From contig JACKCM010000002.1 in the NCBI GenBank assembly GCA_020634035.1, positions 310,001 through 374,000 on the forward strand: a stretch of 64,000 nt of DNA. The letters are read 5' to 3'. Below are positions 42,640 to 51,805 of this stretch, piece by piece. Position numbers and translations under genes: made by a program. Origin of the DNA: Candidatus Obscuribacterales bacterium. Its GTDB lineage: Bacteria > Cyanobacteriota > Vampirovibrionia > Obscuribacterales > Obscuribacteraceae. Below the pieces are notes generated by a model. That model made no database searches, was not told the DNA's origin, and saw nothing but the letters and a program-made list of their open reading frames with translations. The first letter of the stretch is position 1; the number at the start of each line of letters is the position of its first letter.

Positions 42640-43362
42640 ATGACAAAAGAAACCCTCACGAGATTCGAAGTATCGACTAAAAACCCTGAGCTTTTCAGCA
42701 TCCATTCGGTAGCTCACAGCCCGAGAAGCTTGAGTCCGCATGATCTGACCAGTGCGGTCGAGAATTTGAAACTGGACTTTCATGGCGAAGAGCCCGGTCC
42801 GGTCAGTAGTGCTTTTGTAGAGTTCCTATTCGCTGATTTTTTTGTGAATGCTCATAGCTCCGGTCTTTACAATCGTCAGCTGGCCCTCTGGGAAGCTATC
42901 GCCAGAATCGGATCCGGAACGATAAATCCTCTTAAAACCGGATGGTTCTTGATGCCGAAAGAGCATCCGGTGGAAGAAGTTGTCTTCCTGGACAGTCTGG
43001 GCAAACCGGTAGTTCTGGCCTGGTTGGTGCAAGAAGGCGATCCTAATTCGATCCTCAATATGCTTATTAAGAAGGTCAACAAGATGAAGCTTCAAGAAAG
43101 CCCTCTGTGCGGGGTCTTTCTGGTTCTGCCTGATCCGGTGGACGAGTCATTTTTAGATAAGACTAGAAATTTTCTGGGGGCTGATGATCCGGTGGCGAGA
43201 TATGATGCACGTCTTCCGGAACCGGCTTTTATTCCGCTCAATCTGCTCGATTATCGGTCTCATGATACAGAGGATTCCGATGATTCTGAAGATCGGTGCT
43301 CGATTCGTTTGATTCATCCAACCTTGAGAAAGGCGTCCGGAAGTCAATCTAAGAGTAGATGA
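42640..43362 (+). CDS. cytoplasmic protein of unknown function
   Basis: A 240-residue soluble protein. I use the ATG at 42640; a TTG at 42604 would put the start inside an inverted repeat and upstream of a likely -10 box. The centre ('EEVVFLDSLGKPVVLAWLVQEGD' and 'GVFLVLPDPVDESFLDKTRNFLG') looks alpha/beta. The C-terminus is polar, with an Asp/Glu/Ser patch. No family recognised. It is divergent from the sigma/giant operon, so shared regulation is possible. Confidence 0.65.
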   Translation: MTKETLTRFEVSTKNPELFSIHSVAHSPRSLSPHDLTSAVENLKLDFHGEEPGPVSSAFVEFLFADFFVNAHSSGLYNRQLALWEAIARIGSGTINPLKTGWFLMPKEHPVEEVVFLDSLGKPVVLAWLVQEGDPNSILNMLIKKVNKMKLQESPLCGVFLVLPDPVDESFLDKTRNFLGADDPVARYDARLPEPAFIPLNLLDYRSHDTEDSDDSEDRCSIRLIHPTLRKASGSQSKSR

Positions 43363-43380
43363 CTGATAAAGAGACTTTTG

Positions 43381-44919
43381 TTAGAGCGGTATATTGCCGT
43401 GCTTTCTCTTGGGTCTCTCGACTCGCTTGTTACGCATGATTTCGAGAGCGCGACCGAGGTGGTCTCTTGTTTCTGAGGGCAGAATTATATCGTCGATATA
43501 GCCTTGCTCCGATGCGATATCCGGATTGGCGAAACGGGAGCGATACTGCGCCACCATTTCTTTAAATCTATCCTGACCGTCGTCACCTTTAAGCTCTTTT
43601 CGATACAGCAGATTGACCGCAGCTTCGGCACCAACCACTGCGATTTCTGCTGTAGGCCAGGCGAAGTTGTAGTCTCCACCCACATTCTTAGAGCCCATCA
43701 CATCGAAAGCACCACCATAGGCTTTTCTTGTTATGACGGTAAGTTTGGGAACGGTGGCTTCGCAATAAGCATAGAGCAGTTTGGCTCCATGTCTGATGAT
43801 GCCACCAAATTCCTGGGAAGTGCCGGGGAGATAGCCCGGCACATCTACGAAGGTGACCACCGGAATATTGAAGGCATCACAGAAGCGGACAAAGCGAGCG
43901 CCTTTTACCGAAGCGTTGATATCCAGACATCCTGCCAGTTCACTTGGTTGATTGCCTACTATGCCCACGGTCTCTCCGTTCAGTCGGGCAAAGCCTGTAA
44001 TCAGGTTCTTGGCAAAGTAGGGAGATATTTCCAGAAACTCTCCGAAGTCGAAAATTCTCTCTATGACATCGTGCATGTCATAAGGCTTCTGTGGATCGGC
44101 GGGGACTATGCCATCGAGCGCCGCTTCGTCTTCGGGGCGAGCTTCTTCACCGACCTCCTGTCGGGGCGGCAGCTCGAGGTTGTTGAGAGGGATATAGGAG
44201 AGCAGTTCACGGGTGAGTAGAAAAGAATCTTCTTCGTCTTCGGCGAGGAGCTGAGCCACTCCCGATTTGGTGTTATGAACCACCGCACCGCCAAGTTCGT
44301 TGTGAGTAACCGATTCTCCGGTAACGGTCTTGACTATCTCCGGACCGGTGACGAACATGTAGCTCTTATCCCGGACCATAATCGTGAAGTCGGTGACCGC
44401 AGGGCTGTAGACCGCTCCTCCGGCGCATGCTCCGTAGATCACTGATATCTGTGGAATAACGCCCGAGACATTGACATTGCGATAGAAAATATCGGCATAG
44501 CCCGCCAGACTTTTTACCCCTTCTTGAATCCTGGCGCCACCACTTTCGTTGAGACCGATCACAGGGCAGCCGGCTTTCAACGCCAGATCCATGATTTTGC
44601 ATACTTTTTTGGCAAAGACTTCACCAAGGGCGCCACCAACGAAAGTTACATCATGGGCAAATAGATAAACCGGTCTGCCGTCTATTTTTGCCTGACCGCA
44701 AACTACTCCGTCGCCATAGGCTTTCTTGTCTTCCATACCGAAATCTCGGCACTGATGCAAGGCATAACGATCGATCTCCATAAAGGATCCGGGATCTACT
44801 AAGGCATCTATTCTCTCTCTGGCGAGAAGATAGCCCTTCTGGTGCCGTTTGTCCGCTTGGTCGGCGCTTACCTCTGAGGCTTTCTTTCGTCTTTCCAGAA
44901 TTGAATCAACCTTGCTCAT
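43381..44919 (-). CDS. acyl-CoA carboxylase beta subunit (carboxyltransferase)
   Basis: A 512-residue carboxyltransferase of the propionyl-CoA/methylmalonyl-CoA carboxylase type. It moves CO2 from carboxybiotin to an acyl-CoA. Marks are 'GYLLARERIDALVDPGSF', the oxyanion glycines in 'GLNESGGARIQEGVKSLAGY', 'VIYGACAGGAVYSPA' and, in the C-terminal half, 'VPGYLPGTSQEFGGIIRHGAK' and 'RKAYGGAFDVMGSKN'. Length fits PccB. No biotin carboxylase or biotin carrier gene is adjacent, so its partner must lie elsewhere. The substrate is probably propionyl-CoA but could be acetyl-CoA. Confidence 0.93.
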   Translation of the reverse strand: MSKVDSILERRKKASEVSADQADKRHQKGYLLARERIDALVDPGSFMEIDRYALHQCRDFGMEDKKAYGDGVVCGQAKIDGRPVYLFAHDVTFVGGALGEVFAKKVCKIMDLALKAGCPVIGLNESGGARIQEGVKSLAGYADIFYRNVNVSGVIPQISVIYGACAGGAVYSPAVTDFTIMVRDKSYMFVTGPEIVKTVTGESVTHNELGGAVVHNTKSGVAQLLAEDEEDSFLLTRELLSYIPLNNLELPPRQEVGEEARPEDEAALDGIVPADPQKPYDMHDVIERIFDFGEFLEISPYFAKNLITGFARLNGETVGIVGNQPSELAGCLDINASVKGARFVRFCDAFNIPVVTFVDVPGYLPGTSQEFGGIIRHGAKLLYAYCEATVPKLTVITRKAYGGAFDVMGSKNVGGDYNFAWPTAEIAVVGAEAAVNLLYRKELKGDDGQDRFKEMVAQYRSRFANPDIASEQGYIDDIILPSETRDHLGRALEIMRNKRVERPKRKHGNIPL

Positions 44920-44944
44920 TTGACTTCTCCCCTACCTCTTAAAG

Positions 44945-46318
44945 TTAGATCAGATGCGATAGAAAATAATGGACTATGGTCAGATAGATTGTCATGGTGG
45001 ACACATCAAGAATGCTGGTAATGAAAGGACCGGATGCGTGAGCCGGATCAATTCCTAGTTTTTGAAATACCATCGGCATAGTGGTGCCGACCATGACACC
45101 GAAGGTCATGGTTATGACAAGCGATATCGCCACGACCAGACCGAGTTCCTGTCTCGATGAATGGACAAGAAGCGATATGAAATAAGTGAAGACACCACAG
45201 AATAGACCAAGCAGAACTCCGACCTTGAGCTCGTGCCAGATATTTCGCAAAATCAATTTTAGATTGAGCTGGGATCTATTGCTGGTGCCGCGAATGACGA
45301 TACAGGTGCTCTGGGTGGCGACGCTGCCTGTTACACCACTTAAGAGGGGCATAAAAGAAGCTGCGGCCACAGTCTGTTGAATAACCGAGTCATAGTGGGT
45401 TATCACCGTGGCCGAACCGGTCTCGATGGCGAGGGTGGCAAGCAACCAGGGCAGTCTGGCGGTGAAAGCTTTGCTTACGTTGTAGGTTAGCGCTTCGGAG
45501 GGATCACCGGTGCTGATACCGGACGACTGATAAATGTCCTCGATAGCCTCTTCTTTCAATACGTCGATGACATCATCGGCAGTGATAATACCGCAGAGTT
45601 TGTCTTCTTCATCCACGACCGGCAGGGTCAAAAGGTCATACCGGCCCACTATTTCTGCTGCTTCTTCCTGGTCGGTATAGGTCTTTACTCTCTGGACATC
45701 TTCGTCCATAACCGATTCGACCTGGGCACGGGGCTCGACCATGAGCAGCTCTTTTACCGTGACCCGGCCGACGAGCTTTTCGTTTTCATCGACGACATAG
45801 ATATCGTAGATATCCTCTTCTACGTCCTCATACATCTCCCGGAGCTTGACCAGGGCTTCACCCACGGTCATGCGCGCGAATAACGAAAGATAGTCGGTGG
45901 ACATGATTCCGCCGGCTGTATCTTCTTTGAAGGTGAGCAGTTGTCGGAGGTCGGCTTTTGCTTCCACATCGCTCATCTGCTCGATGATCTCGGTGGCTTT
46001 CTCCGGCGGCAATTCTGATAGAACGTCGGCGGCATCATCCGGGGACATGCGGGCGATGATTGGAACAACACCGATATCGCCCAGGGAGGTCAAAAGTTCA
46101 CACTGGTTCTCCGGCTCTAATTCAGCCAGGACGGCACTGGCGTTGTCCAGGTCGAGCAATCTGAAACAGGAGAGGCGATGCGGTGGGTCCATCTCGCGGA
46201 AATATTCGGCAAGATCGGCAGGGTGCTCGTCGTTCAAAAGCAAGCGAAGCTTCTGGCGCTCACCGGAATCGACAAGCGCAGTTAATTCTTCCAGAGCTAC
46301 GGCCTGTTTCTCCGTCAC
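44945..46318 (-). CDS. mgtE: magnesium transporter MgtE
   Basis: A 457-residue MgtE magnesium channel. The N domain (residues 5-130, 'LAEYFREMDPPHRLSCFRLL' and 'ELPPEKATEIIEQM') and two CBS domains (about 135-260) form the cytoplasmic Mg sensor. Five membrane segments follow, ending 'LGIDPAHASGPFITSILDV', the conserved pore region with the key Asp. GTG start. It lies 25 bases downstream of nothing else on its strand except rpoD further up, and follows the same direction as the carboxylase gene. No M-box-like leader was recognised. Confidence 0.94.
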   Translation of the reverse strand: MTEKQAVALEELTALVDSGERQKLRLLLNDEHPADLAEYFREMDPPHRLSCFRLLDLDNASAVLAELEPENQCELLTSLGDIGVVPIIARMSPDDAADVLSELPPEKATEIIEQMSDVEAKADLRQLLTFKEDTAGGIMSTDYLSLFARMTVGEALVKLREMYEDVEEDIYDIYVVDENEKLVGRVTVKELLMVEPRAQVESVMDEDVQRVKTYTDQEEAAEIVGRYDLLTLPVVDEEDKLCGIITADDVIDVLKEEAIEDIYQSSGISTGDPSEALTYNVSKAFTARLPWLLATLAIETGSATVITHYDSVIQQTVAAASFMPLLSGVTGSVATQSTCIVIRGTSNRSQLNLKLILRNIWHELKVGVLLGLFCGVFTYFISLLVHSSRQELGLVVAISLVITMTFGVMVGTTMPMVFQKLGIDPAHASGPFITSILDVSTMTIYLTIVHYFLSHLI

Positions 46319-46435
46319 GGCTGGGGCTCACCCTTAAGATTGCAGGAATCGCGAATTCCTATATAAGTTAGCAATTCTGAGCAAAAGAGATAAGGGTTAA
46401 AATCTAATTCTAATTCAAAAGTAACTGGGACAAAG

Positions 46436-47404
46436 TCAGTGCATCGTGTCGTCCAGATAGCCGACCAGCTTATTGGACCAGGATGGCTGTCTCAGTTTTC
46501 GGAATGCTTTGTGTTCGATTTGTCGGACTCTTTCACGGGTGATATTGAACAGTCGACCGACCTCTTCAAGAGTGCGCTGCCGTCCGTCTTCCAGACCATA
46601 GCGCAGATGCATGATGTCTCTTTCTCTCGGGGTGAGCTGGCTCAGCATCCTGCCTATATCTTGCCGCAGGAGCTGTTCTTCGGTCGTTGCATCCGGTCTG
46701 GAGGATTCGTTATCTTCTATAAGGTCTCCGAGGTAGGTCTCTTCATCGCGATTGAGCGGCATCTCCATAGAGACGGGTTCTCTGTCGGCGGTGAGAATTT
46801 CCTGGATTTTGGTAACAGAAAGCTTCATCGCATGGGCGAGTTCTTCTTCGGTGGGTTTGCGACCCAACTCCTGGGACAGTTTGGCACTGGTCTTTTTGAG
46901 CTTGTTAATCGACTCGACCATGTGCACCGGCACCCTGATGGTCCGGGATTTATCGGCTAGTCCACGGGAGATTGCCTGTCTTATCCACCAGGTCGCATAG
47001 GTGCTGAATTTGAATCCTTTAGTGTGATCGAATTTCTCTGCTGCTCGAATCAGCCCCAGGTTCCCTTCTTGAATAAGGTCCTGGAAGGGTAAACCTCTGT
47101 TTACATACTTCTTGGCTATCGAAATTACCAGACGCAGATTGGCCTGAATCAACTTTTGCTTGGCTTCGGCGTCGCCATCGGCGATGCGGCGAGCCAGTTC
47201 TATCTCTTCGTCGGGCTTGATCATCCGCACTCTGCCTATCTCTCTTAAATAGAGACGTACAGAATCCTCGGTAAAACCATCGCCTTTTTTCTTGCGAGTC
47301 TTCTTGCCTTCCAGCAGTTCATCGTTGTCATCCTGGTCCTGATCTTGATCCTGATCTACGTCGGACCATTCGTTTAAAGTTTCATCTGTGACGCGAGAAC
47401 CCAA
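46436..47404 (-). CDS. rpoD: primary sigma-70 factor RpoD/SigA
   Basis: A 322-residue group 1-like sigma factor. Region 1.2 starts 'DSVRLYLREIGRVRMIKPDEE'. Region 2 holds 'GNLGLIRAAEKFDHTKGFKFSTYATWWIRQAI', the -10-reading helix. Region 3 is 'PVHMVESINKLKKTSAKLSQELGR', and region 4 has 'LEEVGRLFNITRERVRQIEHKAFRKLR'. There is no long region 1.1, only a short Asp/Gln repeat, as in cyanobacterial-type factors. The TTG start is supported by GGGAG nine bases upstream. It directs housekeeping transcription; the consensus promoter at 1815 fits such a factor. Confidence 0.95.
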   Translation of the reverse strand: MGSRVTDETLNEWSDVDQDQDQDQDDNDELLEGKKTRKKKGDGFTEDSVRLYLREIGRVRMIKPDEEIELARRIADGDAEAKQKLIQANLRLVISIAKKYVNRGLPFQDLIQEGNLGLIRAAEKFDHTKGFKFSTYATWWIRQAISRGLADKSRTIRVPVHMVESINKLKKTSAKLSQELGRKPTEEELAHAMKLSVTKIQEILTADREPVSMEMPLNRDEETYLGDLIEDNESSRPDATTEEQLLRQDIGRMLSQLTPRERDIMHLRYGLEDGRQRTLEEVGRLFNITRERVRQIEHKAFRKLRQPSWSNKLVGYLDDTMH

Positions 47405-47612
47405 AGTCGTTCGCTCCCATATTTATGATGTAAAGATCTCTAAGACGTATTTACCCATTTCCTTACATCCTGTAGCGCCCCCACCAGGAATTAACTTTTG
47501 TAAATGAGGACTCTTGGTGCATCAGACAGATAACTACTGGGCAAACTCCTTTATAGAGACCCTGGTAGCTGATTTGATAGAGTTGCCGATTCAATGATTT
47601 AATTCTCTTGCA

Positions 47613-49130
47613 ATGATCAAAGGAAATCTCAAACTAGTAAGTGTGCCGGGGCTTTTACAGTTGCTCGCCAACGAGCCCGACAGGAGCTACCGCATCACCC
47701 TCGAGTCGGATGGGCAGATAGCCCATCTATATGTTGTCGAGGGAGAGTTAATAGATAGCCGTTTCGGAATTCTAGAAGGTATCGACGCTCTTTCTGAAGT
47801 GCTCTCCTGGACCGAAGGCGAGTTCATGGTGGATAACCTCAAAGATGCTCATATGCATCGTGAGAAAGCACTGCTTCGTTGCAATCTAGAAGAACTGGGC
47901 AGTTTTCAGGACCAGTGCTCTTTTCTGAGGAGTGTCAACATCGGGCTTGCCTCCGAATTGATTCCCTCTTCTTCTTTCGGTCAGCCAGAATGGCAGGAGT
48001 CTCTTTATATCCAACCTCTGGGCAAGAACGACTACACCGTGCTTGGATGGATCACGGACGGTCGCACCATGCGCCAGGCCATGAGCGAACTCGAGATCGA
48101 TTTGAGAACGGCGGTGGGTATTCTCTACCGCCTGGTGCTCACCGGTTCGGTTGAAGTGGTCAAAGCAGATGTCGGGAATCAATCAGCTATAGATATTGCT
48201 CCGCTCGTCGCCAGGCGCATAGAAAAGGTCGCCGCTCGCAAAGTCGGCGCGACTTCCGGTGCGACTATTGTTTCGATTAAGGATGATCGTCCTGATTCTA
48301 AACAACTGGTATCGAAAGAAGTGCCCCTGGCAGAAGAGGTGAAAGCGGTTATCGCTGCTAAGGATGCTAAAAATGATACTGAGAATGATACCAGTGAGTC
48401 TCTCACCGTACCTAATGCCAGAGTGAGCTTGCCTGGCAAGGATACCGATACCCAGGAGCTTCCCGCAGTGGGCAGCATTGTCCAGGAAGAGATCGTCAAT
48501 GCTGTGATCGAATCACCGCTTTCGAATCTGATTGAAAAGGAAGTCGCAAAAGAAGCAGCGAAGGAAGAAAAGAAATCAGAGAAGAAGCGCCAGCAGAAAG
48601 GAAGTGTGAAAACAACCTTCACTAATCTGGAAGCGGAGCAATCTCCTTTCGATATGAAAAGAACCGATCCGCTGCCTCTGGTCTCGATAGATATCGAGCG
48701 TCTTTTAAATACCAGCTTTAAGTTGACCGGTAGAGGCGCCGAACATCTGGAAGAAGCCTCTGAAGACGACATGGTTGCCGAGGTACTTCAAGATGTAAAG
48801 CTTGGCAAGTCGTTGCTGCTTGTTCTGACCGACTCCAATCGCTCCGATGCTTCGATTATGGCAACCTATCGCTATTGTCTGGACAACGAGATGATCGAGC
48901 ATCATGACCCTGTAGTGAGGCTAACCATCGAGCTTTTATTAGATAAACTCGACTTGATCAAATATCTCATGCAGCGCAGAAGGGTCACCGGCGAACAGCT
49001 CAAGGAGCTTTCTGTAATTGCAGAGCGTCAGGGCATTGAAATTATTAAGTTGTTGATAGGTTCCGGGGCGGTTTTACCAGCCGATCTTGACCGATTGAAA
49101 CAAGAGCAGGAACGATTCGCCCCTAAGTAG
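47613..49130 (+). CDS. DUF4388-domain regulatory protein
   Basis: A 505-residue cytoplasmic protein. Residues 1-100 are a DUF4388/PATAN-like domain ('MIKGNLKLVSVPGLLQLLANE', 'GQIAHLYVVEGELIDSRFG', 'WTEGEFMVD'). A winged-helix-like segment follows near 145-190 ('DGRTMRQAMSELEIDLRTAVGILYRLVLTGSVEVV'). The middle 200 residues are charged and probably disordered. The last 140 are helical ('LLVLTDSNRSDASIMATYRYCLDN', then 'RRVTGEQLKELSVIAERQGIEIIKLLIGSGAV'). DUF4388 proteins are linked to two-component and Roadblock systems in other bacteria. It is divergent from rpoD. Confidence 0.8.
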   Translation: MIKGNLKLVSVPGLLQLLANEPDRSYRITLESDGQIAHLYVVEGELIDSRFGILEGIDALSEVLSWTEGEFMVDNLKDAHMHREKALLRCNLEELGSFQDQCSFLRSVNIGLASELIPSSSFGQPEWQESLYIQPLGKNDYTVLGWITDGRTMRQAMSELEIDLRTAVGILYRLVLTGSVEVVKADVGNQSAIDIAPLVARRIEKVAARKVGATSGATIVSIKDDRPDSKQLVSKEVPLAEEVKAVIAAKDAKNDTENDTSESLTVPNARVSLPGKDTDTQELPAVGSIVQEEIVNAVIESPLSNLIEKEVAKEAAKEEKKSEKKRQQKGSVKTTFTNLEAEQSPFDMKRTDPLPLVSIDIERLLNTSFKLTGRGAEHLEEASEDDMVAEVLQDVKLGKSLLLVLTDSNRSDASIMATYRYCLDNEMIEHHDPVVRLTIELLLDKLDLIKYLMQRRRVTGEQLKELSVIAERQGIEIIKLLIGSGAVLPADLDRLKQEQERFAPK

Positions 49131-49173
49131 ATCCTGGCTCCCTTCCTCATGATATATTCTTTCTCTACTTGCT

Positions 49174-49194
49174 TCGAGGTGCCAATTGCCTCGA
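49174..49194 (+). promoter_or_regulatory. leader hairpin before the small basic gene and trpS
   Basis: TCGAGG (49174-49179) and CCTCGA (49189-49194) pair perfectly around a 9-base loop; CTTG/CAAG can extend the stem outside. No T-run and no T-box-like sequence follow. Role unknown. Confidence 0.35.
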
Positions 49195-49222
49195 GGATGC
49201 CAAGAGGAAGTGAGAGGAAAAT

Positions 49223-49381
49223 ATGACCCGTAAGTACAATACCGTCGAAAAGCGTAAAAGAAAGAAAGCTAAAGTCGAGCGCAAAAGAGAGCGCGTCAAA
49301 GAGCTTATAGCCAAGGCTGCCAAGTCCAAGCCCGCCAAGAAAGAGACTCATCAGGAGACCGTCGAAGAAAGCCAGGGCTAG
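49223..49381 (+). CDS. 52-residue Lys/Arg-rich small protein
   Basis: The ATG at 49223 follows GAGAGGAAA. The protein starts 'MTRKYNTVEKRKRKKAKVERK' and stays highly basic and helical, ending in an acidic 'ETVEESQG'. The composition resembles ribosome-associated small proteins such as bS21, but I cannot match a family. Its stop lies one base before the trpS start, so the two are surely co-transcribed and likely translationally coupled. The clear ribosome site and coupling argue for a real gene. Confidence 0.75.
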   Translation: MTRKYNTVEKRKRKKAKVERKRERVKELIAKAAKSKPAKKETHQETVEESQG

Positions 49382-49382
49382 T

Positions 49383-50444
49383 ATGACTCAAGCCGAAACT
49401 GCCAAGAGGCAAGCGAAGGAAAGTAATACCCGCAAAAGAATCATGTCTGGAATGCGTCCCACCGGGAGGCTGCACATCGGACATTATCTGGGGGTTCTCA
49501 CCAACTGGGTGCAGTTCCAATCGGACTACGAGTCCTTCTTTTCTATTGTCGACTGGCATGCTCTTACCACCAAATACATGCAGACCGAGAACATCCAGCA
49601 GGATGTTTTCGAAGTTGCGCTTGATTGGCTTTCGGTGGGAATCGATCCTGAGGTGGCAACAATTTATGTACAGTCCGGAGTACCGGAGATTGCCGAACTG
49701 CATCTTTTGCTTTCCATGATCACCAAGCAGAACTGGGTTGAACGGGAGCCCACTCTCAAAGACATGATTCGGATGCTTGCCCAGGACGAAAAAGAAGCAC
49801 AAGATCGCTGTACTTATGGCTTAATAGGCTACCCTGTTCTGATGTCGGCTGACATTCTCGCTTTCAAAGGCGAGCTTATTCCTGTGGGCAAAGACCAGGA
49901 GTCTCATCTGGAATTCGCCCGCGATCTGGCCCGAAGATTCAACAGCATCTACAAAGTAGATTATTTCCCCGAACCCAAACCGCGCTTCACAGAAACACCG
50001 CTTCTCAAAGGTGTAGACGGTCAGAAGATGGGCAAGTCTTACGGTAACGACATCAAAATAGCTGATACCGAAGAAGATACTAAGAAACAAGTCAAAAAGA
50101 TGATCACCGACCGGACCAGAATAGCCAAAAGCGACCCCGGTCATACTGATTTATGCGAAGTGCCCTGGCCTTACTACAACATCTTCGCCAAAGCTAGTAC
50201 CGAGCAGGTTAAAGACGAATGCGAGTCGGCTAAGATAGGCTGTGTCGACTGTAAAATGCGCCTGGCTGATCATATAAACGATTATTTCAGACCGGTTAGA
50301 GAACGTCGCCGAGAACTTGCTGAAGATCCAAGAAGAGTGATGGAGATTCTCGAAGCCGGTAACCTCAAAGCCAGAGAGACGGCGAAGCAGACGTTGTCTG
50401 ATGTTAGAGAGATAATGGGTCTCACCAACTGGAAGAGGCAGTGA
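49383..50444 (+). CDS. trpS: tryptophanyl-tRNA synthetase
   Basis: A 353-residue class I synthetase that charges tRNA-Trp. The HIGH motif is in 'RPTGRLHIGHYLG', and the KMSKS loop is 'GQKMGKSYGN'. Other blocks are 'SIVDWHAL' and 'GKDQESHLEFARDLARRFN', where the Asp helps bind Trp. It follows the small basic gene by one base, and its stop overlaps the GTG start of the O-antigen ligase-like gene. The first 18 residues are a basic extension. Confidence 0.96.
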   Translation: MTQAETAKRQAKESNTRKRIMSGMRPTGRLHIGHYLGVLTNWVQFQSDYESFFSIVDWHALTTKYMQTENIQQDVFEVALDWLSVGIDPEVATIYVQSGVPEIAELHLLLSMITKQNWVEREPTLKDMIRMLAQDEKEAQDRCTYGLIGYPVLMSADILAFKGELIPVGKDQESHLEFARDLARRFNSIYKVDYFPEPKPRFTETPLLKGVDGQKMGKSYGNDIKIADTEEDTKKQVKKMITDRTRIAKSDPGHTDLCEVPWPYYNIFAKASTEQVKDECESAKIGCVDCKMRLADHINDYFRPVRERRRELAEDPRRVMEILEAGNLKARETAKQTLSDVREIMGLTNWKRQ

Positions 50445-51805
50445 CGGTCAAAGCGGCATACGAGTTTTTCTCAAGGTTGCAGAAATGGCTTGTAATCGCC
50501 TATTCAATCGCTGTTTTTTTGCCGATTACTTATCCCTGGGTGGTGCTTGCTTCAGGGTTGGTAGCCTGGGTATTGGTTTCGATTCTGGCTCGAATTCTGA
50601 GAAGTCGGGGAGAACTTGAAAAAGATGCGGTAGAGTATCCGATTCTCGATGCACCACTTACGGTGCCTTTGATTGTTTTTGCAGTCAGCGTTTTTATATC
50701 CGGATTCCTTCAGGTGGATCTTATAGAGGCAGTACGCTCGGTCTATACGCTGCGGGCGATGGTCGTATATTTCTGGGTGTATCACCTGATTAGAGGCAAT
50801 CTTCCATTGCGTGCTCAGATATTGAGCGGACTGTTTGCCATGGGCACCATCGCCGGGGCATGGGGGATGATCGAACAACTGCTCGATATTCATCCATTCA
50901 CGACCTATGCTTATCTTCAAGCCACCGGATTTACTCTCCACCCGATGGCTTATGCCGGGCAGATGCAGATAACAGCCATGGTGGCAGGAGCCTTTTTAGT
51001 CTCGGGGGCCTATCGAGAGCTGGTCAAACCGCTGGATAAATTGCCGGTTTTCGCCCTGATTACGCTCTTCAACTTTCTAGGGGTGCTCTTCGCCAGCGAA
51101 AGAAATGCCTGGCTGGGAGTGGCTGCGGCGGTGGTGGTTACTGCTGCTTTTGTTTCGGTGCGGATGCTCGGTTCGGTGATAGTCTGCCTGGCGCTTGCTT
51201 CGGTGCTCGCCTGGAACTATGTACCGGTGGTGCAGACTCGACTGGTTCAGGTGATTGAAAACCCCCTCAGTGATATAGGAGTCAGAGTTCGACTGGAAAT
51301 TTGGAAGAATACGATTGAACTCTGGAAAACTCGACCGCTTTTCGGTTATGGGGTAAGAAACTTTCCTTCTCAAAATTTCGACATTGCCGAGGTGCCCGGC
51401 CAGGGAGACTTGAAACATGCTCACAGCAATTATTTGCATGTGCTGGCTACGCTGGGCATCAGCGGCTTTCTTACTTACACTTTTCTTTCTATGGTCGCCC
51501 TGGCTCATTCTTTGAGAAACTGGTACTACGGCCTTGAACATCGCAAACTTATCGATGCCGGTATAGGCCTTGCCGTTTTCGGTAGCTTGATATCGCTTAT
51601 GGTGGCTGGACTATTCGAGTTCAATTTCGGAACAGGAAATGTCCGGCTCATGCAGTGGTTCGTACTTGCCTTGATGATCTCAAACGTGGAGCTCCGTCCA
51701 GGAGCGGGAGCGAAATCTCCAGGCGGTGAGAAAGCCCATGATCACGACCGAGAGAGTCATGGCCCACCAGGCGCCGGTGGGACCGAGCTCGAGGTGCAAA
51801 GCTAA
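50441..51805 (+). CDS. O-antigen ligase-family membrane protein
   Basis: A 454-residue protein with about ten to twelve membrane segments. The Wzy/WaaL-type signature region lies at about 265-345: 'RVRLEIWKNTIELWKTRPLFGYGVRNFPSQ', then 'HAHSNYLHVLATLGISGF', with the family's conserved Arg and His. Such enzymes polymerise or ligate surface polysaccharides at the outer face of the inner membrane. The GTG start overlaps the trpS stop. The last 42 residues after 'ALMISNVE' are polar and are read from DNA that also encodes the end of the MATE protein on the other strand. Confidence 0.84.
   Translation: MTVKAAYEFFSRLQKWLVIAYSIAVFLPITYPWVVLASGLVAWVLVSILARILRSRGELEKDAVEYPILDAPLTVPLIVFAVSVFISGFLQVDLIEAVRSVYTLRAMVVYFWVYHLIRGNLPLRAQILSGLFAMGTIAGAWGMIEQLLDIHPFTTYAYLQATGFTLHPMAYAGQMQITAMVAGAFLVSGAYRELVKPLDKLPVFALITLFNFLGVLFASERNAWLGVAAAVVVTAAFVSVRMLGSVIVCLALASVLAWNYVPVVQTRLVQVIENPLSDIGVRVRLEIWKNTIELWKTRPLFGYGVRNFPSQNFDIAEVPGQGDLKHAHSNYLHVLATLGISGFLTYTFLSMVALAHSLRNWYYGLEHRKLIDAGIGLAVFGSLISLMVAGLFEFNFGTGNVRLMQWFVLALMISNVELRPGAGAKSPGGEKAHDHDRESHGPPGAGGTELEVQS

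Noticed and set aside
46319..46435. M-box riboswitch before mgtE
   Set aside because: The gap is only 117 bp and shows just a small AGGAAT/ATTCCT hairpin, too little for an M-box.
49131..49222. T-box leader for trpS
   Set aside because: The gap is under 100 bp, without a T-box-like sequence or a terminator/antiterminator pair.
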